From: an uncultured Lachnospiraceae bacterium
GTDB taxonomy: Bacteria > Bacillota > Clostridia > Lachnospirales > Lachnospiraceae
Length of the DNA stretch: 45,069 nucleotides
NCBI GenBank assembly: GCA_947165275.1
Contig: CAMUZQ010000014.1
Location: 1 to 45,069 of the forward strand
Reading direction: 5' to 3'
This document shows positions 16,232 through 25,463 of the stretch, in pieces. The notes beneath the pieces were generated by a model. That model did no database searches and had not been told where the DNA came from. It worked only from the letters and a program-made list of their open reading frames with translations. The translations under genes were made by a program, and so were the position numbers. Numbering within the stretch: position 1 is the first letter of the stretch; each line of letters starts with the position of its first letter.

Positions 16232-17293
16232 TCAGATCCCTGTCTGTGAGTTCTGCGCCATACTGCGCATCCTCAGCTGACCACAGGCACCATCTATATC
16301 AGAGCCGAGTTCTCTCCTTATACTACCATTTATTCCAAAGTTTTCAAGTTTATTTTTGAATGCAATGCATTCTTTTTTGTCCGGGCGGGTCAGACCGCTC
16401 TCTGATACAGGATTTACCGGGATCAGATTTACAAGGGCGTTCATCCCTTTAAGTATGCGTGCGAGCTCTGCCGCATCCCCTGCTGAGTCATTTTCACCCT
16501 TCACGAGGGCATATTCAAAGGTAAGCCTTCTGTGAGTCCGTTCATAATACCTTGAGGCGGCCCCCATCAGCTCCTCAATGCTGTATTTTTCGGCAATGGG
16601 CATAAGTCTCCGCCTCTTTTCATCCGTAGGCGCATGCAGTGATATGGCAAGATTTATCTGCAGATGCCCTCCTCCGATATCCTCTTCGGAAAGCCTGTCT
16701 ATCGCGGGCACTATGCCGCAGGTGGAAACTGTTATATTCCTCTGGGAAATGCCCTTCCCGTCAGGGTCGGTTATTATCTCTATGAATCTTATAAGATTAT
16801 CGTAATTCAGCAGAGGCTCCCCGGAGCCCATGATGACCACATTCGAGATCCTTTTGCCTGTATCTCTTTCCATCTCATATATTTCAAGTGCCATCTCACC
16901 TGCAGTCATATCCCTTTCGCATCCGTTCACCGCAGAAGCGCAGAAACGGCAGCCCATGGCACATCCCACCTGTGATGAGATACAGGCCGTATTCCAGTCT
17001 CTGTACTCCATGAAGACTCCCTCTATGAGTCCCCCGCCTTCCAGACTGAAAAGATACTTACGTGTCCCGTCAAGGGCGGACTGCTGCATATTCTCTATAT
17101 GTATTGATCCTGCTGTATATTCTCCGGCAAGCTTTTCCCTTAGTCCCTTTGAGATATCCGTCATTTCCTCAAAGGACCTCACGCCTCTTGAGTGAAGCCA
17201 CGAAAAGATCTGCCTAGCCCTGTAGGTCTTCTCTCCCTTCGTGGCAAGCATGTCTGCAAGCTCTTTTTTTGTATTATCAAATATATCCTTCAT
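16232..17293 (-). CDS. rlmN: 23S rRNA/tRNA adenine-C2 methyltransferase RlmN
   Basis: This radical-SAM enzyme methylates A2503 of 23S rRNA and A37 of some tRNAs. The 4Fe-4S site is CAMGCRFCASAV, and the second catalytic Cys is in DIDGACGQLR near the C-terminus; ISSQVGC and VVIMGSGEPLLNYDN are family motifs. The ATG at 17293 gives 353 residues, in line with the family, and has GGAG in front. An earlier ATG at 17329 overlaps rsmB and would add a 12-residue unlikely extension (MEKVIGDGAGDG). Confidence 0.95.
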   Translation of the reverse strand: MKDIFDNTKKELADMLATKGEKTYRARQIFSWLHSRGVRSFEEMTDISKGLREKLAGEYTAGSIHIENMQQSALDGTRKYLFSLEGGGLIEGVFMEYRDWNTACISSQVGCAMGCRFCASAVNGCERDMTAGEMALEIYEMERDTGKRISNVVIMGSGEPLLNYDNLIRFIEIITDPDGKGISQRNITVSTCGIVPAIDRLSEEDIGGGHLQINLAISLHAPTDEKRRRLMPIAEKYSIEELMGAASRYYERTHRRLTFEYALVKGENDSAGDAAELARILKGMNALVNLIPVNPVSESGLTRPDKKECIAFKNKLENFGINGSIRRELGSDIDGACGQLRMRSMAQNSQTGI

Positions 17294-17313
17294 TCCATCT
17301 CCCGCTCCGTCCC

Positions 17314-18663
17314 CTATGACTTTTTCCATACAGAATAATAGAAGCCGTCTCCGGGATCTATTCCCTGAAGGAGCTGCCGCTCTTTAATCTTATGTAAACC
17401 CTTATTTTGCAGATATTCAGCCTGATCTGCAGTCTCCTCTCTTGTGACCGTACATACAGAGAATAAAAGGATCCCCTGCTTTTTCAGATAGTCTGCCGCA
17501 TTATCCAGCATCCGCCTTTGAAGTTCACATAATCCTGCAATATCATCAGGTCTGACTCTGTACTTTATGTCGACTTTTCTTCCCATCACTCCGAGTCCCG
17601 AGCATGGCAGATCCGCTATGATGATATCCGCCGTCTCCTTAAGTGAGGGATCGTAAAGGGACGCATCCCTTACCGCTGTCTCTATACCGGTGAGCCCCGT
17701 TCTTACTATGTTCTCGCGCAGCTTTTCAAGCTTTGCCTCCGATATGTCAAAGGCGTTCATCCTGAAGCTCCCTCCCCTGCAGATATCCGGGCTCCCGTTG
17801 AGGAATTCCGTCAGAAAGCACGCCTTCCCCCCGGGCGCAGAACAGATGTCATATGCATTTATGTCAACCTTGCTGTTGTGCTTTATGTTAACTAAAAAGC
17901 TGTCCCATAACTCATATACAGCCTCCTGGGAAGAGATATCCTGAATGGAATAAAGACCCTTTATAAAGGCTTCTGATTCCTTCGGTACCAGCCTTCCTTC
18001 TTTTACGACAAGGGAATAGGGTAGATCCCTGTTATCAGCACCTGTGCTTATCCTGCCGGTGGTTATCCCCTCATCCTTAAGTATCTCCTGAAGGACGCCG
18101 GCATCCGTCCTGTTCTGGTCAGCTCTAAGATACAGGGGGCTTTCAGATATTCCGGCTCTCATCATTTTCCGTGCCTTTTCCTCACCGTAGGTATCACGGA
18201 AAATCTCTGCTATCCATGCAGGCACAGAGCATTCCGTTTCACAGTCCGGATAGCTTATCCCCTTATCTCTGAGCCTTATCACCCCTCTTAATACACCGTT
18301 TACAAAGCCCTTGAGCCCGTCCATATGCTTTTTGCAGGCAAGCTTCACGGCTTCGTTCACTGCCGCCCTGTCAGGCACATGATCCATGAAGACGATCTGA
18401 TATGTCCCCATCCTCAGTATCATCCTTATTACAGGCTTCATGTCTGTGCTCTTCCGGCTGGACACCTGATCCATGATCCAGTCAAGAGTCATCAGTCTTT
18501 CCGTGACCCCTTCGGCGAGAGCTCCGATAAAGGCCCTGTCCCGTCCGTCAAGCTCCTTATATTTTTCCAGCACATCAATAAGGAGGGGCTTAAGCATAGT
18601 CCCCTCCTGCTCATACCTTATCAATGTATTTAAGACTATCAGTCTTGTATCCGGCTTATCCAC
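17314..18663 (-). CDS. rsmB: 16S rRNA cytosine-C5 methyltransferase RsmB
   Basis: The 449-residue protein has an N-terminal NusB-like RNA-binding domain and a C-terminal SAM-dependent methyltransferase. Visible motifs are CSAPGGKACFLTEFL (SAM binding), DLPCSGLGVMGRK (catalytic Cys region) and FSVCTVTREE (second conserved Cys). It methylates C967 of 16S rRNA. The start is GTG at 18663, with AAGGAG 13 nt upstream, which is long. It lies between the YugP-like protease and rlmN, the standard Firmicutes order. Confidence 0.95.
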   Translation of the reverse strand: MDKPDTRLIVLNTLIRYEQEGTMLKPLLIDVLEKYKELDGRDRAFIGALAEGVTERLMTLDWIMDQVSSRKSTDMKPVIRMILRMGTYQIVFMDHVPDRAAVNEAVKLACKKHMDGLKGFVNGVLRGVIRLRDKGISYPDCETECSVPAWIAEIFRDTYGEEKARKMMRAGISESPLYLRADQNRTDAGVLQEILKDEGITTGRISTGADNRDLPYSLVVKEGRLVPKESEAFIKGLYSIQDISSQEAVYELWDSFLVNIKHNSKVDINAYDICSAPGGKACFLTEFLNGSPDICRGGSFRMNAFDISEAKLEKLRENIVRTGLTGIETAVRDASLYDPSLKETADIIIADLPCSGLGVMGRKVDIKYRVRPDDIAGLCELQRRMLDNAADYLKKQGILLFSVCTVTREETADQAEYLQNKGLHKIKERQLLQGIDPGDGFYYSVWKKS

Positions 18664-18693
18664 GCAGCAGCCTTGTCTCCTTATTCACGGATA

Positions 18694-19401
18694 TCAGTTG
18701 CGTCTCCTGTTTCCGCCAAAGAGTATGAGAAGCCTCAAAAGCGAAAGTATGGCTGCGAAAGCTGACGCCACATATGTCATCGCAGCAGCAGACAGGACCT
18801 TTTTCGTATCCCTTATCTCCTCTGGATTCAATATGCCCAGTGTCCCAAGCTTCTGTACTGCTCTGGAGGAGGCATTGAACTCCACCGGAAGAGTAACTAC
18901 CTGAAATGCCACGCCGAAGGAGAAAACAAGTATTCCGAGATTTATCAGTGTAGGATTCGACCCGAGAAACAATCCAAGGATTATCAGCGGCATCCCGGCC
19001 TTTGATCCGATATTGGCCACCGGTACCAGCGCAGTCCTTATGCTCAAAGGGGCATAGCCCTGATGATGCTGTATCACATGACCGCACTCATGGGCCGCCA
19101 CGCCTATGGCCGCCACCGATGTGGATCCGTATGTAGCATCCGACAGATTGACTGTCTTTGTCGAGGGATTATAGTGATCGGTAAGATTCCCTGCCACGTG
19201 CTGGATCGAGACATCCATTATACCCTCGGAATAAAGTATCCTCTGCGCAGCCTCGGCACCTGTCATACCTGCGGTCGAGCTTATCTTCGCAAATTTTTTG
19301 AAGGTCGAGTTCACCTTCATTGAAGCTATTCCGGAAACAATAACTCCTATAAGCAGGAGAATATATGTCCAGTCAAAGCCATATCCATAACCATAATACA
19401 T
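18694..19401 (-). CDS. YugP-family zinc metallopeptidase (membrane)
   Basis: The 235-residue protein has an N-terminal helix (YILLLIGVIVSGIAS), the zinc-binding HECGHVIQHH motif near residue 108, and two or three C-terminal membrane helices. It matches the YugP/neutral zinc metallopeptidase family; substrates are unknown. The gene lies 4 nt after fmt and 30 nt before rsmB, with GAGGTG before the ATG, so it is part of the def-fmt-rsmB transcript as in other Clostridia. Confidence 0.92.
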   Translation of the reverse strand: MYYGYGYGFDWTYILLLIGVIVSGIASMKVNSTFKKFAKISSTAGMTGAEAAQRILYSEGIMDVSIQHVAGNLTDHYNPSTKTVNLSDATYGSTSVAAIGVAAHECGHVIQHHQGYAPLSIRTALVPVANIGSKAGMPLIILGLFLGSNPTLINLGILVFSFGVAFQVVTLPVEFNASSRAVQKLGTLGILNPEEIRDTKKVLSAAAMTYVASAFAAILSLLRLLILFGGNRRRN

Positions 19402-19405
19402 ACTA

Positions 19406-20341
19406 TCACCTCATCTCCGTAAACTTATATCCTTTATCTATTCCTGCTCCCAGGAGAAAATCATGCACACTCATACGCTTCTTTCCCTCAAGCTGCACTT
19501 CCTCAAGGATCAGGGAGCCGCTCCCGCAGCTGACCGTCACAGTGTCCTTCGTCACCCCGGTGACCATGCCGCTCTCAGAAGAGGAGCCGGATCCTTCATG
19601 AGCCTTCCAGATCTTAAGAAGCTTCCCGTCAAGATATGTATATGCAGAAGGCCAGGGGTTTAGAGCTCTTATCATCCGTGATATCTCTGCCGCATCCCTG
19701 CTCCAGTCGATAAGTCCCATTGACTTATCTATCTTCCTTGCGTATGTCGCAAGGCTCTCATCCTGCGGGACGCCGCTGATCTCTCCTGAAGAGATGCCCT
19801 CTATGGTTTCCGATGCAAGCTCAGCTCCCAAAGCTGCAAGCTTGTCAAACAGGCTTCCGCCGGTGTCGTCTTTTTCTATGGATATGCTCCTCTGCGCCAG
19901 GATATCACCTGTATCAAGACCTTCACCCATCAGCTGTATGGTGACGCCGGTCCTTTCATCTCCCTCAAGTATCGCTGTCTGTATCGGAGAAGCGCCCCTC
20001 AGCCTGGGCAATAAGGACGCATGTACATTTATACATCCTTTTTCCGGTATATCCAGTATGTCCCGGGATAAGATCTGACCGAAGGCCGCTGCAACGATAA
20101 GTCCGGGCCTGCATTCCTTCAGTCTTGAAACCGCCTCAGGATCTTTGACCCTTTCAGGCTGATATACCTCCAGTCCGTGCTCAAGCGCATACTGCTTCAC
20201 ATCGCTCATCTGGAGCTTCCCGCTCCGCCCCTTCGGCTTATCCGGCTGAGTGACCACGAGAACTATCTCATGCCCTGCCTTATATATGGCATCGAGAGTT
20301 TTCACCGCAAAATCCGGCGTTCCCATAAAAATGATCCTCAC
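19406..20341 (-). CDS. fmt: Methionyl-tRNA formyltransferase
   Basis: The 311-residue enzyme formylates initiator Met-tRNA with 10-formyl-tetrahydrofolate. The N-terminal MRIIFMGTPDFAV, the catalytic block NVHASLLPRLRGASPIQTAI, and the C-terminal OB-like domain are all present. It starts with GTG at 20341, 3 nt after the def stop, with GAGGG as ribosome binding site. def and fmt together add and remove the N-formyl group. Confidence 0.97.
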   Translation of the reverse strand: MRIIFMGTPDFAVKTLDAIYKAGHEIVLVVTQPDKPKGRSGKLQMSDVKQYALEHGLEVYQPERVKDPEAVSRLKECRPGLIVAAAFGQILSRDILDIPEKGCINVHASLLPRLRGASPIQTAILEGDERTGVTIQLMGEGLDTGDILAQRSISIEKDDTGGSLFDKLAALGAELASETIEGISSGEISGVPQDESLATYARKIDKSMGLIDWSRDAAEISRMIRALNPWPSAYTYLDGKLLKIWKAHEGSGSSSESGMVTGVTKDTVTVSCGSGSLILEEVQLEGKKRMSVHDFLLGAGIDKGYKFTEMR

Positions 20342-20344
20342 GGC

Positions 20345-20851
20345 TCATCCCTCTTTATCATCCGGATCCTTATCTTCACGCACATCATCCACATCCTGAA
20401 GAGGTCCCTCTACCAGATCCACATAGAGATTTCCGTCAAGATGATCGCATTCATGACATATGCATCTTGCAAATATCCCCTCGCCCTCAAGACTCTGGGG
20501 ATTAAAATCCTCATCGACGAAATCAACGATCACATGATTCGGCCTTTTCACTCTGCCGGTCTTTCCCGGAACCGAAAGACAGCCCTCATAGCCTTCCTGC
20601 TCTCCGTCCTTCACCCTTATCACCGGGTTGATCATAACAATGGGCTCATCACCCTCCTCTGACAGGTCTACCACGACTATACGCTTCAGCACCCCTACCT
20701 GAACAGCGGATAATCCGACTCCGTTCTGTTCATAGAGGGTCTCGATCATGTCGTCTATAAGCTCTCTTGTCCTTTCGGTTATACGGGTCACCTCCTTGGA
20801 TCTCTTTCCCAGTATCGGATCCCCTATTGTCCTTATCTGTCTTAGCGCCAT
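20345..20851 (-). CDS. def: Peptide deformylase
   Basis: The 168-residue metalloenzyme removes the formyl group from nascent proteins. The three motifs are GVGLSAVQVG, EGCLSVPG and CHECDHLDG, giving the Cys and two His metal ligands and the catalytic Glu. Motif 1 has Ser-Ala-Val-Gln in place of the usual Ala-Ala-Pro-Gln, a known variation in Firmicutes. ATG 20851 is preceded by AGGAG. The frame is open upstream to 20998, but that extension overlaps araA and has no homologous look. Confidence 0.97.
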   Translation of the reverse strand: MALRQIRTIGDPILGKRSKEVTRITERTRELIDDMIETLYEQNGVGLSAVQVGVLKRIVVVDLSEEGDEPIVMINPVIRVKDGEQEGYEGCLSVPGKTGRVKRPNHVIVDFVDEDFNPQSLEGEGIFARCICHECDHLDGNLYVDLVEGPLQDVDDVREDKDPDDKEG

Positions 20852-20948
20852 ATCCTGCTCCTGTATAAAAAATGAGTGCCGCTTTGCCATGTCAGCAATA
20901 ACAGCACCCATTATTCTATCACAAATCCGTAAAGGAAAAAACCTCCGA

Positions 20949-22394
20949 TCAATACTTGGGCATGAAGAATTTCTGCAGATCTGCCTCTGTGGTGTCATCT
21001 CCTATACAGATAAGCTCTGTGCCGGTAAGTCTTGCAAACATTGCGATATCACTCCTGTCAAGAGCTGTGGATACCACCGCATGATGCGCGCCGCCGGCAT
21101 AGCACCAGCCTGCCGTGCCGATCTCGAAATCAGGCTTATGCCTGTACATGATCCGCGCTACCGGAAGCTTGGGCATGGGTTTAGGCTGCTTCACAAGCTC
21201 AATATCCGCGCATATGATACGGAAATGATCTCCCATATCAATAAGCGTTACCTGGATACCGTCTCCGGTGATACCGTCAAATACCAGACGCGCAGGATCC
21301 TCCTTGCCGCCTATACCAAGAGGATGCACCTGTATCTCAGGCTTATTCTGAGCGAATGAAGCAGGCACCTCAAGCATATGAGAGGCAAGCTCCAGCTCCT
21401 CTCCCTCAGTAAGATCATATGTATAATCCTCTATAAAGCCTGTAGCCCCGTCAAGACCCTCAGCCATTTTCATGCATACCGATGAGAATGCGGCGATCTT
21501 ATAATCACCCTCAGGACCGAAGCCGATCCCCTTTGCCATGAGATTCTGTGCAGCTATTCCCGGAAGCTGCTTCATGCCGTAGAGATCCTGGAAGGTATCC
21601 GTAAATGCTGTTACTTTGTTCTTTTCGATGAACTTGTCAAAGGCCACCTCATACCTTGCCTGCTCACGTACTGCTTCTATATTATCGGTAGCCATGGTGT
21701 ACTTGCTCTCATACTCAGCCATCTTGGCATCGACCTCGGCATCGCTTGCCTCACCTGCAAGCTTTGCGATCTCGCCGATACCCCAGTACTTGATCTCCCA
21801 GCCGTACTTGATCTCTGCCTCAAGCCTGTTTCCGTCGGTGACAGCCACATCACGCATATTATTGCCGAAGGTGGCCACCAGCGTATTGTGCGAAAGAGCC
21901 ACAGCCTTGGCTACACGTGCAAACTGGCATATCTTTTTTACAACCCTGTCATGTCTGTAATAGCCGGCAACAACCTCATGAGGGATATTAAGCCTGGCCA
22001 GGATATATCCATATTCCCTGTCTCCGTGTGCAGCCTGATTGAGGTTCATGAAATCCATATCTATCTCATCATAGGGAAGCTTCTCATTAGCCTGTGTATG
22101 AAGGTGGAGAAGCGGCTTTCTGAGCTCCTGCAGTCCCTTTATCCACATCTTGGCAGGTGAGAAGGTATGCATCCAGGTGATGACTCCCACGCAGTCATCA
22201 TCAGCCTGGGCCTTCCTCATATCCTCCACACAGATCTGTGAGGTCTCGACTGTGGGCATGAGCACGATATCAGCGATTCCCTTAAGCTTCTCCTGCAGGA
22301 AATCCACCATCTCCATGCAGTCTGAAGCAACCTTCTTAAGGCATTCCTCTCCGTACAGATCCTGTGATCCCGGAATAAAATACAACTTACTCAT
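20949..22394 (-). CDS. araA: L-arabinose isomerase
   Basis: The 481-residue enzyme converts L-arabinose to L-ribulose. Family features are the N-terminal GSQDLYGEE, the substrate-side segment ITWMHTFSPAKMWI, HTQANEKLPYDEIDMDFMNLNQ and the C-terminal AGGAHHAV. The codons are biased toward those of highly expressed genes. The ribosome binding site AGGAGGT is 6 nt from the ATG. It is downstream of the sugar ABC transporter but separated by an intrinsic terminator and its own leader, so expression may be independent. araB and araD are not in the window. Confidence 0.95.
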   Translation of the reverse strand: MSKLYFIPGSQDLYGEECLKKVASDCMEMVDFLQEKLKGIADIVLMPTVETSQICVEDMRKAQADDDCVGVITWMHTFSPAKMWIKGLQELRKPLLHLHTQANEKLPYDEIDMDFMNLNQAAHGDREYGYILARLNIPHEVVAGYYRHDRVVKKICQFARVAKAVALSHNTLVATFGNNMRDVAVTDGNRLEAEIKYGWEIKYWGIGEIAKLAGEASDAEVDAKMAEYESKYTMATDNIEAVREQARYEVAFDKFIEKNKVTAFTDTFQDLYGMKQLPGIAAQNLMAKGIGFGPEGDYKIAAFSSVCMKMAEGLDGATGFIEDYTYDLTEGEELELASHMLEVPASFAQNKPEIQVHPLGIGGKEDPARLVFDGITGDGIQVTLIDMGDHFRIICADIELVKQPKPMPKLPVARIMYRHKPDFEIGTAGWCYAGGAHHAVVSTALDRSDIAMFARLTGTELICIGDDTTEADLQKFFMPKY

Positions 22395-22420
22395 TTTTTA
22401 CCTCCTGTTATTAAATAAGT

Positions 22421-22458
22421 CATAGCCTGTCTTTACCTTTTCTATAGGTCCGGCTATG
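22421..22458 (-). promoter_or_regulatory. Inverted repeat in the araA leader
   Basis: CATAGCC (22421-22427) and GGCTATG (22452-22458) form a 7-bp inverted repeat 27-64 nt upstream of the araA ATG; ACCT/AGGT can extend it inside. The 137 nt between the mmsB terminator and araA hold no ORF. The repeat could be an operator for an arabinose regulator or a leader hairpin; I cannot decide from one copy. Confidence 0.35.
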
Positions 22459-22531
22459 CAATTAAAGATGCTGTGGATTGTTTTGTCTCGTATGTGTCGG
22501 AACCCTTCGGGCAGGATCCTAAAGAACCTAT

Positions 22532-22575
22532 AAAAAAGGAACGGCTATGAACCATTCGGCCCAGTAGCCGTTCCT
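22532..22575 (-). terminator. Intrinsic terminator after the sugar permease gene
   Basis: On the minus strand, AGGAACGGCTA (22575-22565) pairs perfectly with TAGCCGTTCCT (22547-22537), with a 17-nt loop, followed by a run of six T. It is 18 nt after the permease stop. Confidence 0.9.
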
Positions 22576-22592
22576 GATCAAACGAAAATGTA

Positions 22593-23753
22593 TCAGCCTT
22601 TCTTTCTCTTTGACATAAGATCAGCTGTAACTGCAAGCAGAAGGACCGCACCCTTGACGATCTTCTGGATATCTGTTGACCATCCGTAGAGTGACATTCC
22701 GTTATTCAGCACACCCATGATGAAAGCACCGATTACTGCTCCGAATATCGTACCTGCGCCTCCGGCAACAGCTGCGCCGCCGAGGTAGCAGGATGCGATG
22801 GCATCCATCTCGAACTGGTCGCCTGCCTTAGGAGTAGCAGAACCGTTTCTTGCTGAAAGAACAACACCTGCCACACCGGCAAGGAAGCCCATGTTTGTAT
22901 AAACCCAGAAGAAAACCCTGTCTGTCTTGATACCGGAGAGCTGTGCAGCCTTACGGTTTCCGCCGAGAGCATATATCTGACGTCCTGCAACAGTCTTGCT
23001 GGTGACAAAACCGTAGATTCCCACGATACATCCCATGATAACGAGAACAAAAGGAAATCCGCTGTACTGTCCGAGCTTGATCATGACAAACCATACAAGG
23101 AAGATGAATATGCCATCCTTAATCACAAGCTGCCACAAAGGATTCTGTGCAAATCCGTATTTCTTCTTGGTCGCAACACCCCTGACCTCTCCGAAGATGA
23201 TCACTACGGTTGCTACTATCGCCACGATCACGCAGAGGATATTGAAATTACCTGCCTTCATATTAGGTAATACGAAGCCTGCTCCGATATAGTTATAGTC
23301 CGGTGAGAAGGGGCCCTTTGTCTGAGCCTGAAGGATGGTATATGTAGCGCCTCTTCCCATGAGCATCGTAGCCAGTGTAACGATGAAGGGAGGCACTCCC
23401 ATGACTGCTATAAAGAATCCTGAGAACATGCCGCAAAGCAGCCCTACAAGAAGAGCTACCAGGATAGCCACCGGTATGGAAGCCTTCACATCGATCAGAA
23501 GCACACCGACTGTAGCGCCGCAAAGAGCAACAACGGAGCCGACACCAAGGTCTACGTTACCGGTCAATACGCAGAGCAGCATACCTGTAGCCAGAATGAC
23601 GACGTAGCTGTTCTGAAGGATCAGATTGTTGATATTTGCGGGTGAGAGGTTCTTGCCACCCGTCATGACCGCAAAGATAAGAAATACCGCAATCAGCACT
23701 ATAAACATGCCGTATTGCTTCATATCGAGATTGACTGTTTTGTTATTCTTCAT
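22593..23753 (-). CDS. mmsB: Multiple-sugar ABC transporter permease (MmsB/GguB type)
   Basis: The 386-residue integral membrane protein has about ten hydrophobic helices and the BPD_transp_2 core (GNVDLGVGSVVALCGATVGVLL; AGAGTIFGAVIGAFIMGVLNNGMSL) of CUT2-family sugar permeases. The insertion near residues 130-210 is as in GguB/MmsB, the permease paired with ChvE. It would form a homodimer with the ATPase at 23781-25337. It follows that gene by 27 nt. Confidence 0.92.
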   Translation of the reverse strand: MKNNKTVNLDMKQYGMFIVLIAVFLIFAVMTGGKNLSPANINNLILQNSYVVILATGMLLCVLTGNVDLGVGSVVALCGATVGVLLIDVKASIPVAILVALLVGLLCGMFSGFFIAVMGVPPFIVTLATMLMGRGATYTILQAQTKGPFSPDYNYIGAGFVLPNMKAGNFNILCVIVAIVATVVIIFGEVRGVATKKKYGFAQNPLWQLVIKDGIFIFLVWFVMIKLGQYSGFPFVLVIMGCIVGIYGFVTSKTVAGRQIYALGGNRKAAQLSGIKTDRVFFWVYTNMGFLAGVAGVVLSARNGSATPKAGDQFEMDAIASCYLGGAAVAGGAGTIFGAVIGAFIMGVLNNGMSLYGWSTDIQKIVKGAVLLLAVTADLMSKRKKG

Positions 23754-23780
23754 TTCTTATTCTCCCTTTACTTGGTATAC

Positions 23781-25337
23781 CTACTGCTGTGCGTTTGCTC
23801 TGTTATGAGCCATGATACAGGACATGATCTTCTCCTGCGTGATCTCCTCTTTGCTGAGTTCTCCTGCAAGCTCGCCCTCGTTAATGACATAAACCCTGTC
23901 ACAGGTTCCTATTATCTCCTGCATCTCAGAAGAAATAACGATGACGGCTTTGCCTGCCTTTGCAAGATCGTTTATTACGCAGTAGATCTCATATTTTGCA
24001 CCGACATCGATACCTCTCGTAGGCTCGTCAAGTATCAGTACGTCAGGCTGCGTGAGCATCCATTTTGCAAGCACGACCTTCTGCTGGTTTCCTCCGGAAA
24101 GAGATCCCACAGCCTGCTCTATGGAATTGGCCTTGACCTTGATACGTCCCATATACTCATCTGCTGATAAGATCTCATCATTTGCATTCACGACTCCGTG
24201 CTTGGAGAAGAATTTCCTGAGAGCTGCCATTGTCATATTATGCTTGATATCGTCGATCAGAACCAGGCCATAGGTCTTTCTGTCCTCGGAAACATATGCG
24301 AGCTTATTGTCTATAGCATCTTTAACGCTGTTGAGCACAACCTCCTTGCCGTTGATCTTTACGATACCGGAGATCTTCTGTCCATAGCTCTTGCCGAATA
24401 CGCTCATCGCAAACTCGGTACGTCCTGCTCCCATCAGTCCTGCAAGACCGACCACCTCTCCGGCGCGGACCTTGATATTGATATTCTTGAGCATCTGACG
24501 CTCTGCATCATCAGGATGGAAAACATTCCAGTCCTTGACCTCAAATATTACATCCCCGACCTTAACTCCCTCACGGGCGGGATATCTGTTTGTCATCTCA
24601 CGGCCGACCATACCCTTGATGACACGATCCTCACTGAAATCATCCACTCCCTTTGTAAGAGTCTCGATCGTATGACCGTCACGGATTATCGTAAGTCCGT
24701 CGCATACATATTCGAGCTCGTTCAGCTTATGGGAGATGATGATGCTTGTAACTCCCTGTCTCTTAAGCTCCAGCATGATATCGAGAAGCTTGCGGCTCTC
24801 TTCATCATTAAGAGCGGCTGTGGGCTCATCAAGTATGAGAAGGTCAACCTTCTTTGCCATAGCCTTCGCTATCTCAATAAGCTGCTGCTTGCCCACACCG
24901 AGAGAATTGACAGGCACATTGACATCCTCATGCTCAAGGCCCACCTTTGCAAGCATCTCCTGGGCTCTTCTTCTGGTTTCAGTCCAATCGATAACGCCCT
25001 TGATATTGGTCTGCTCATTACCGATAAAGACATTCTCCGCAACAGACAGAAGCGGCGAAAGAGCCAGCTCCTGATGTATTATAACGATGCCCTTGGCCTC
25101 GCTTTCTTTCAAATCCTTGAATTTGCACACCTCGCCTTTATAGACGATATCTCCGGAATAGGTTCCATACGGATAAACTCCAGACAAAACGTTCATCAGT
25201 GTGGATTTTCCGGCTCCATTCTCACCACAAAGACCATGGATCTCTCCCTGCTTGACTTTGAGATTAACATCAGACAAAGCCTTAACGCCCGAGAATTCCT
25301 TAGTAATGTGATTCATTTCCAAGATATAGTCAGACAT
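23781..25337 (-). CDS. mmsA: Multiple-sugar ABC transporter ATPase (MmsA/GguA type)
   Basis: The 518-residue protein has two fused ABC domains. The first has Walker [10 protein letters not shown], signature LGVGKQQ and Walker [12 protein letters not shown]. The second has GLMGAGRTE (Arg in place of the usual Lys), LSGGNQQ and [10 protein letters not shown]. This asymmetry is normal in CUT2 ATPases. It energises import of monosaccharides such as arabinose, xylose, galactose or glucose. It follows the binding protein across 126 nt that hold a terminator, so it may be made in smaller amounts. Confidence 0.95.
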   Translation of the reverse strand: MSDYILEMNHITKEFSGVKALSDVNLKVKQGEIHGLCGENGAGKSTLMNVLSGVYPYGTYSGDIVYKGEVCKFKDLKESEAKGIVIIHQELALSPLLSVAENVFIGNEQTNIKGVIDWTETRRRAQEMLAKVGLEHEDVNVPVNSLGVGKQQLIEIAKAMAKKVDLLILDEPTAALNDEESRKLLDIMLELKRQGVTSIIISHKLNELEYVCDGLTIIRDGHTIETLTKGVDDFSEDRVIKGMVGREMTNRYPAREGVKVGDVIFEVKDWNVFHPDDAERQMLKNINIKVRAGEVVGLAGLMGAGRTEFAMSVFGKSYGQKISGIVKINGKEVVLNSVKDAIDNKLAYVSEDRKTYGLVLIDDIKHNMTMAALRKFFSKHGVVNANDEILSADEYMGRIKVKANSIEQAVGSLSGGNQQKVVLAKWMLTQPDVLILDEPTRGIDVGAKYEIYCVINDLAKAGKAVIVISSEMQEIIGTCDRVYVINEGELAGELSKEEITQEKIMSCIMAHNRANAQQ

Positions 25338-25412
25338 CCTGTATTTATTCCTTTCCTTACCCTCTTACCCCATTTGAACAATCATTGAAGCTGCAATAAG
25401 ATTACATCTCCT

Positions 25413-25445
25413 TTAATAAAAGGGGGGATTGCAAGCAATCCCCCC
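25413..25445 (-). terminator. Terminator/attenuator between binding protein and ATPase genes
   Basis: On the minus strand GGGGGGATTGC (25445-25435) pairs perfectly with GCAATCCCCCC (25432-25422) across a 2-nt centre, followed by TTTTATT. It lies 18 nt after the chvE stop. Partial termination here would give more binding protein than membrane parts, a common design in ABC operons. Confidence 0.9.
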
Positions 25446-25463
25446 AGAGAAAGCTGAAGTCAA

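Noticed and set aside
20852-20998. Extended N-terminus of peptide deformylase
   Set aside because: It overlaps the 3' end of araA, lacks a ribosome binding site and adds residues unlike any deformylase.
24198-25388. 396-codon open frame on the plus strand
   Set aside because: It lies opposite the ABC ATPase gene, which has clear Walker motifs; the antisense protein shows no domain.
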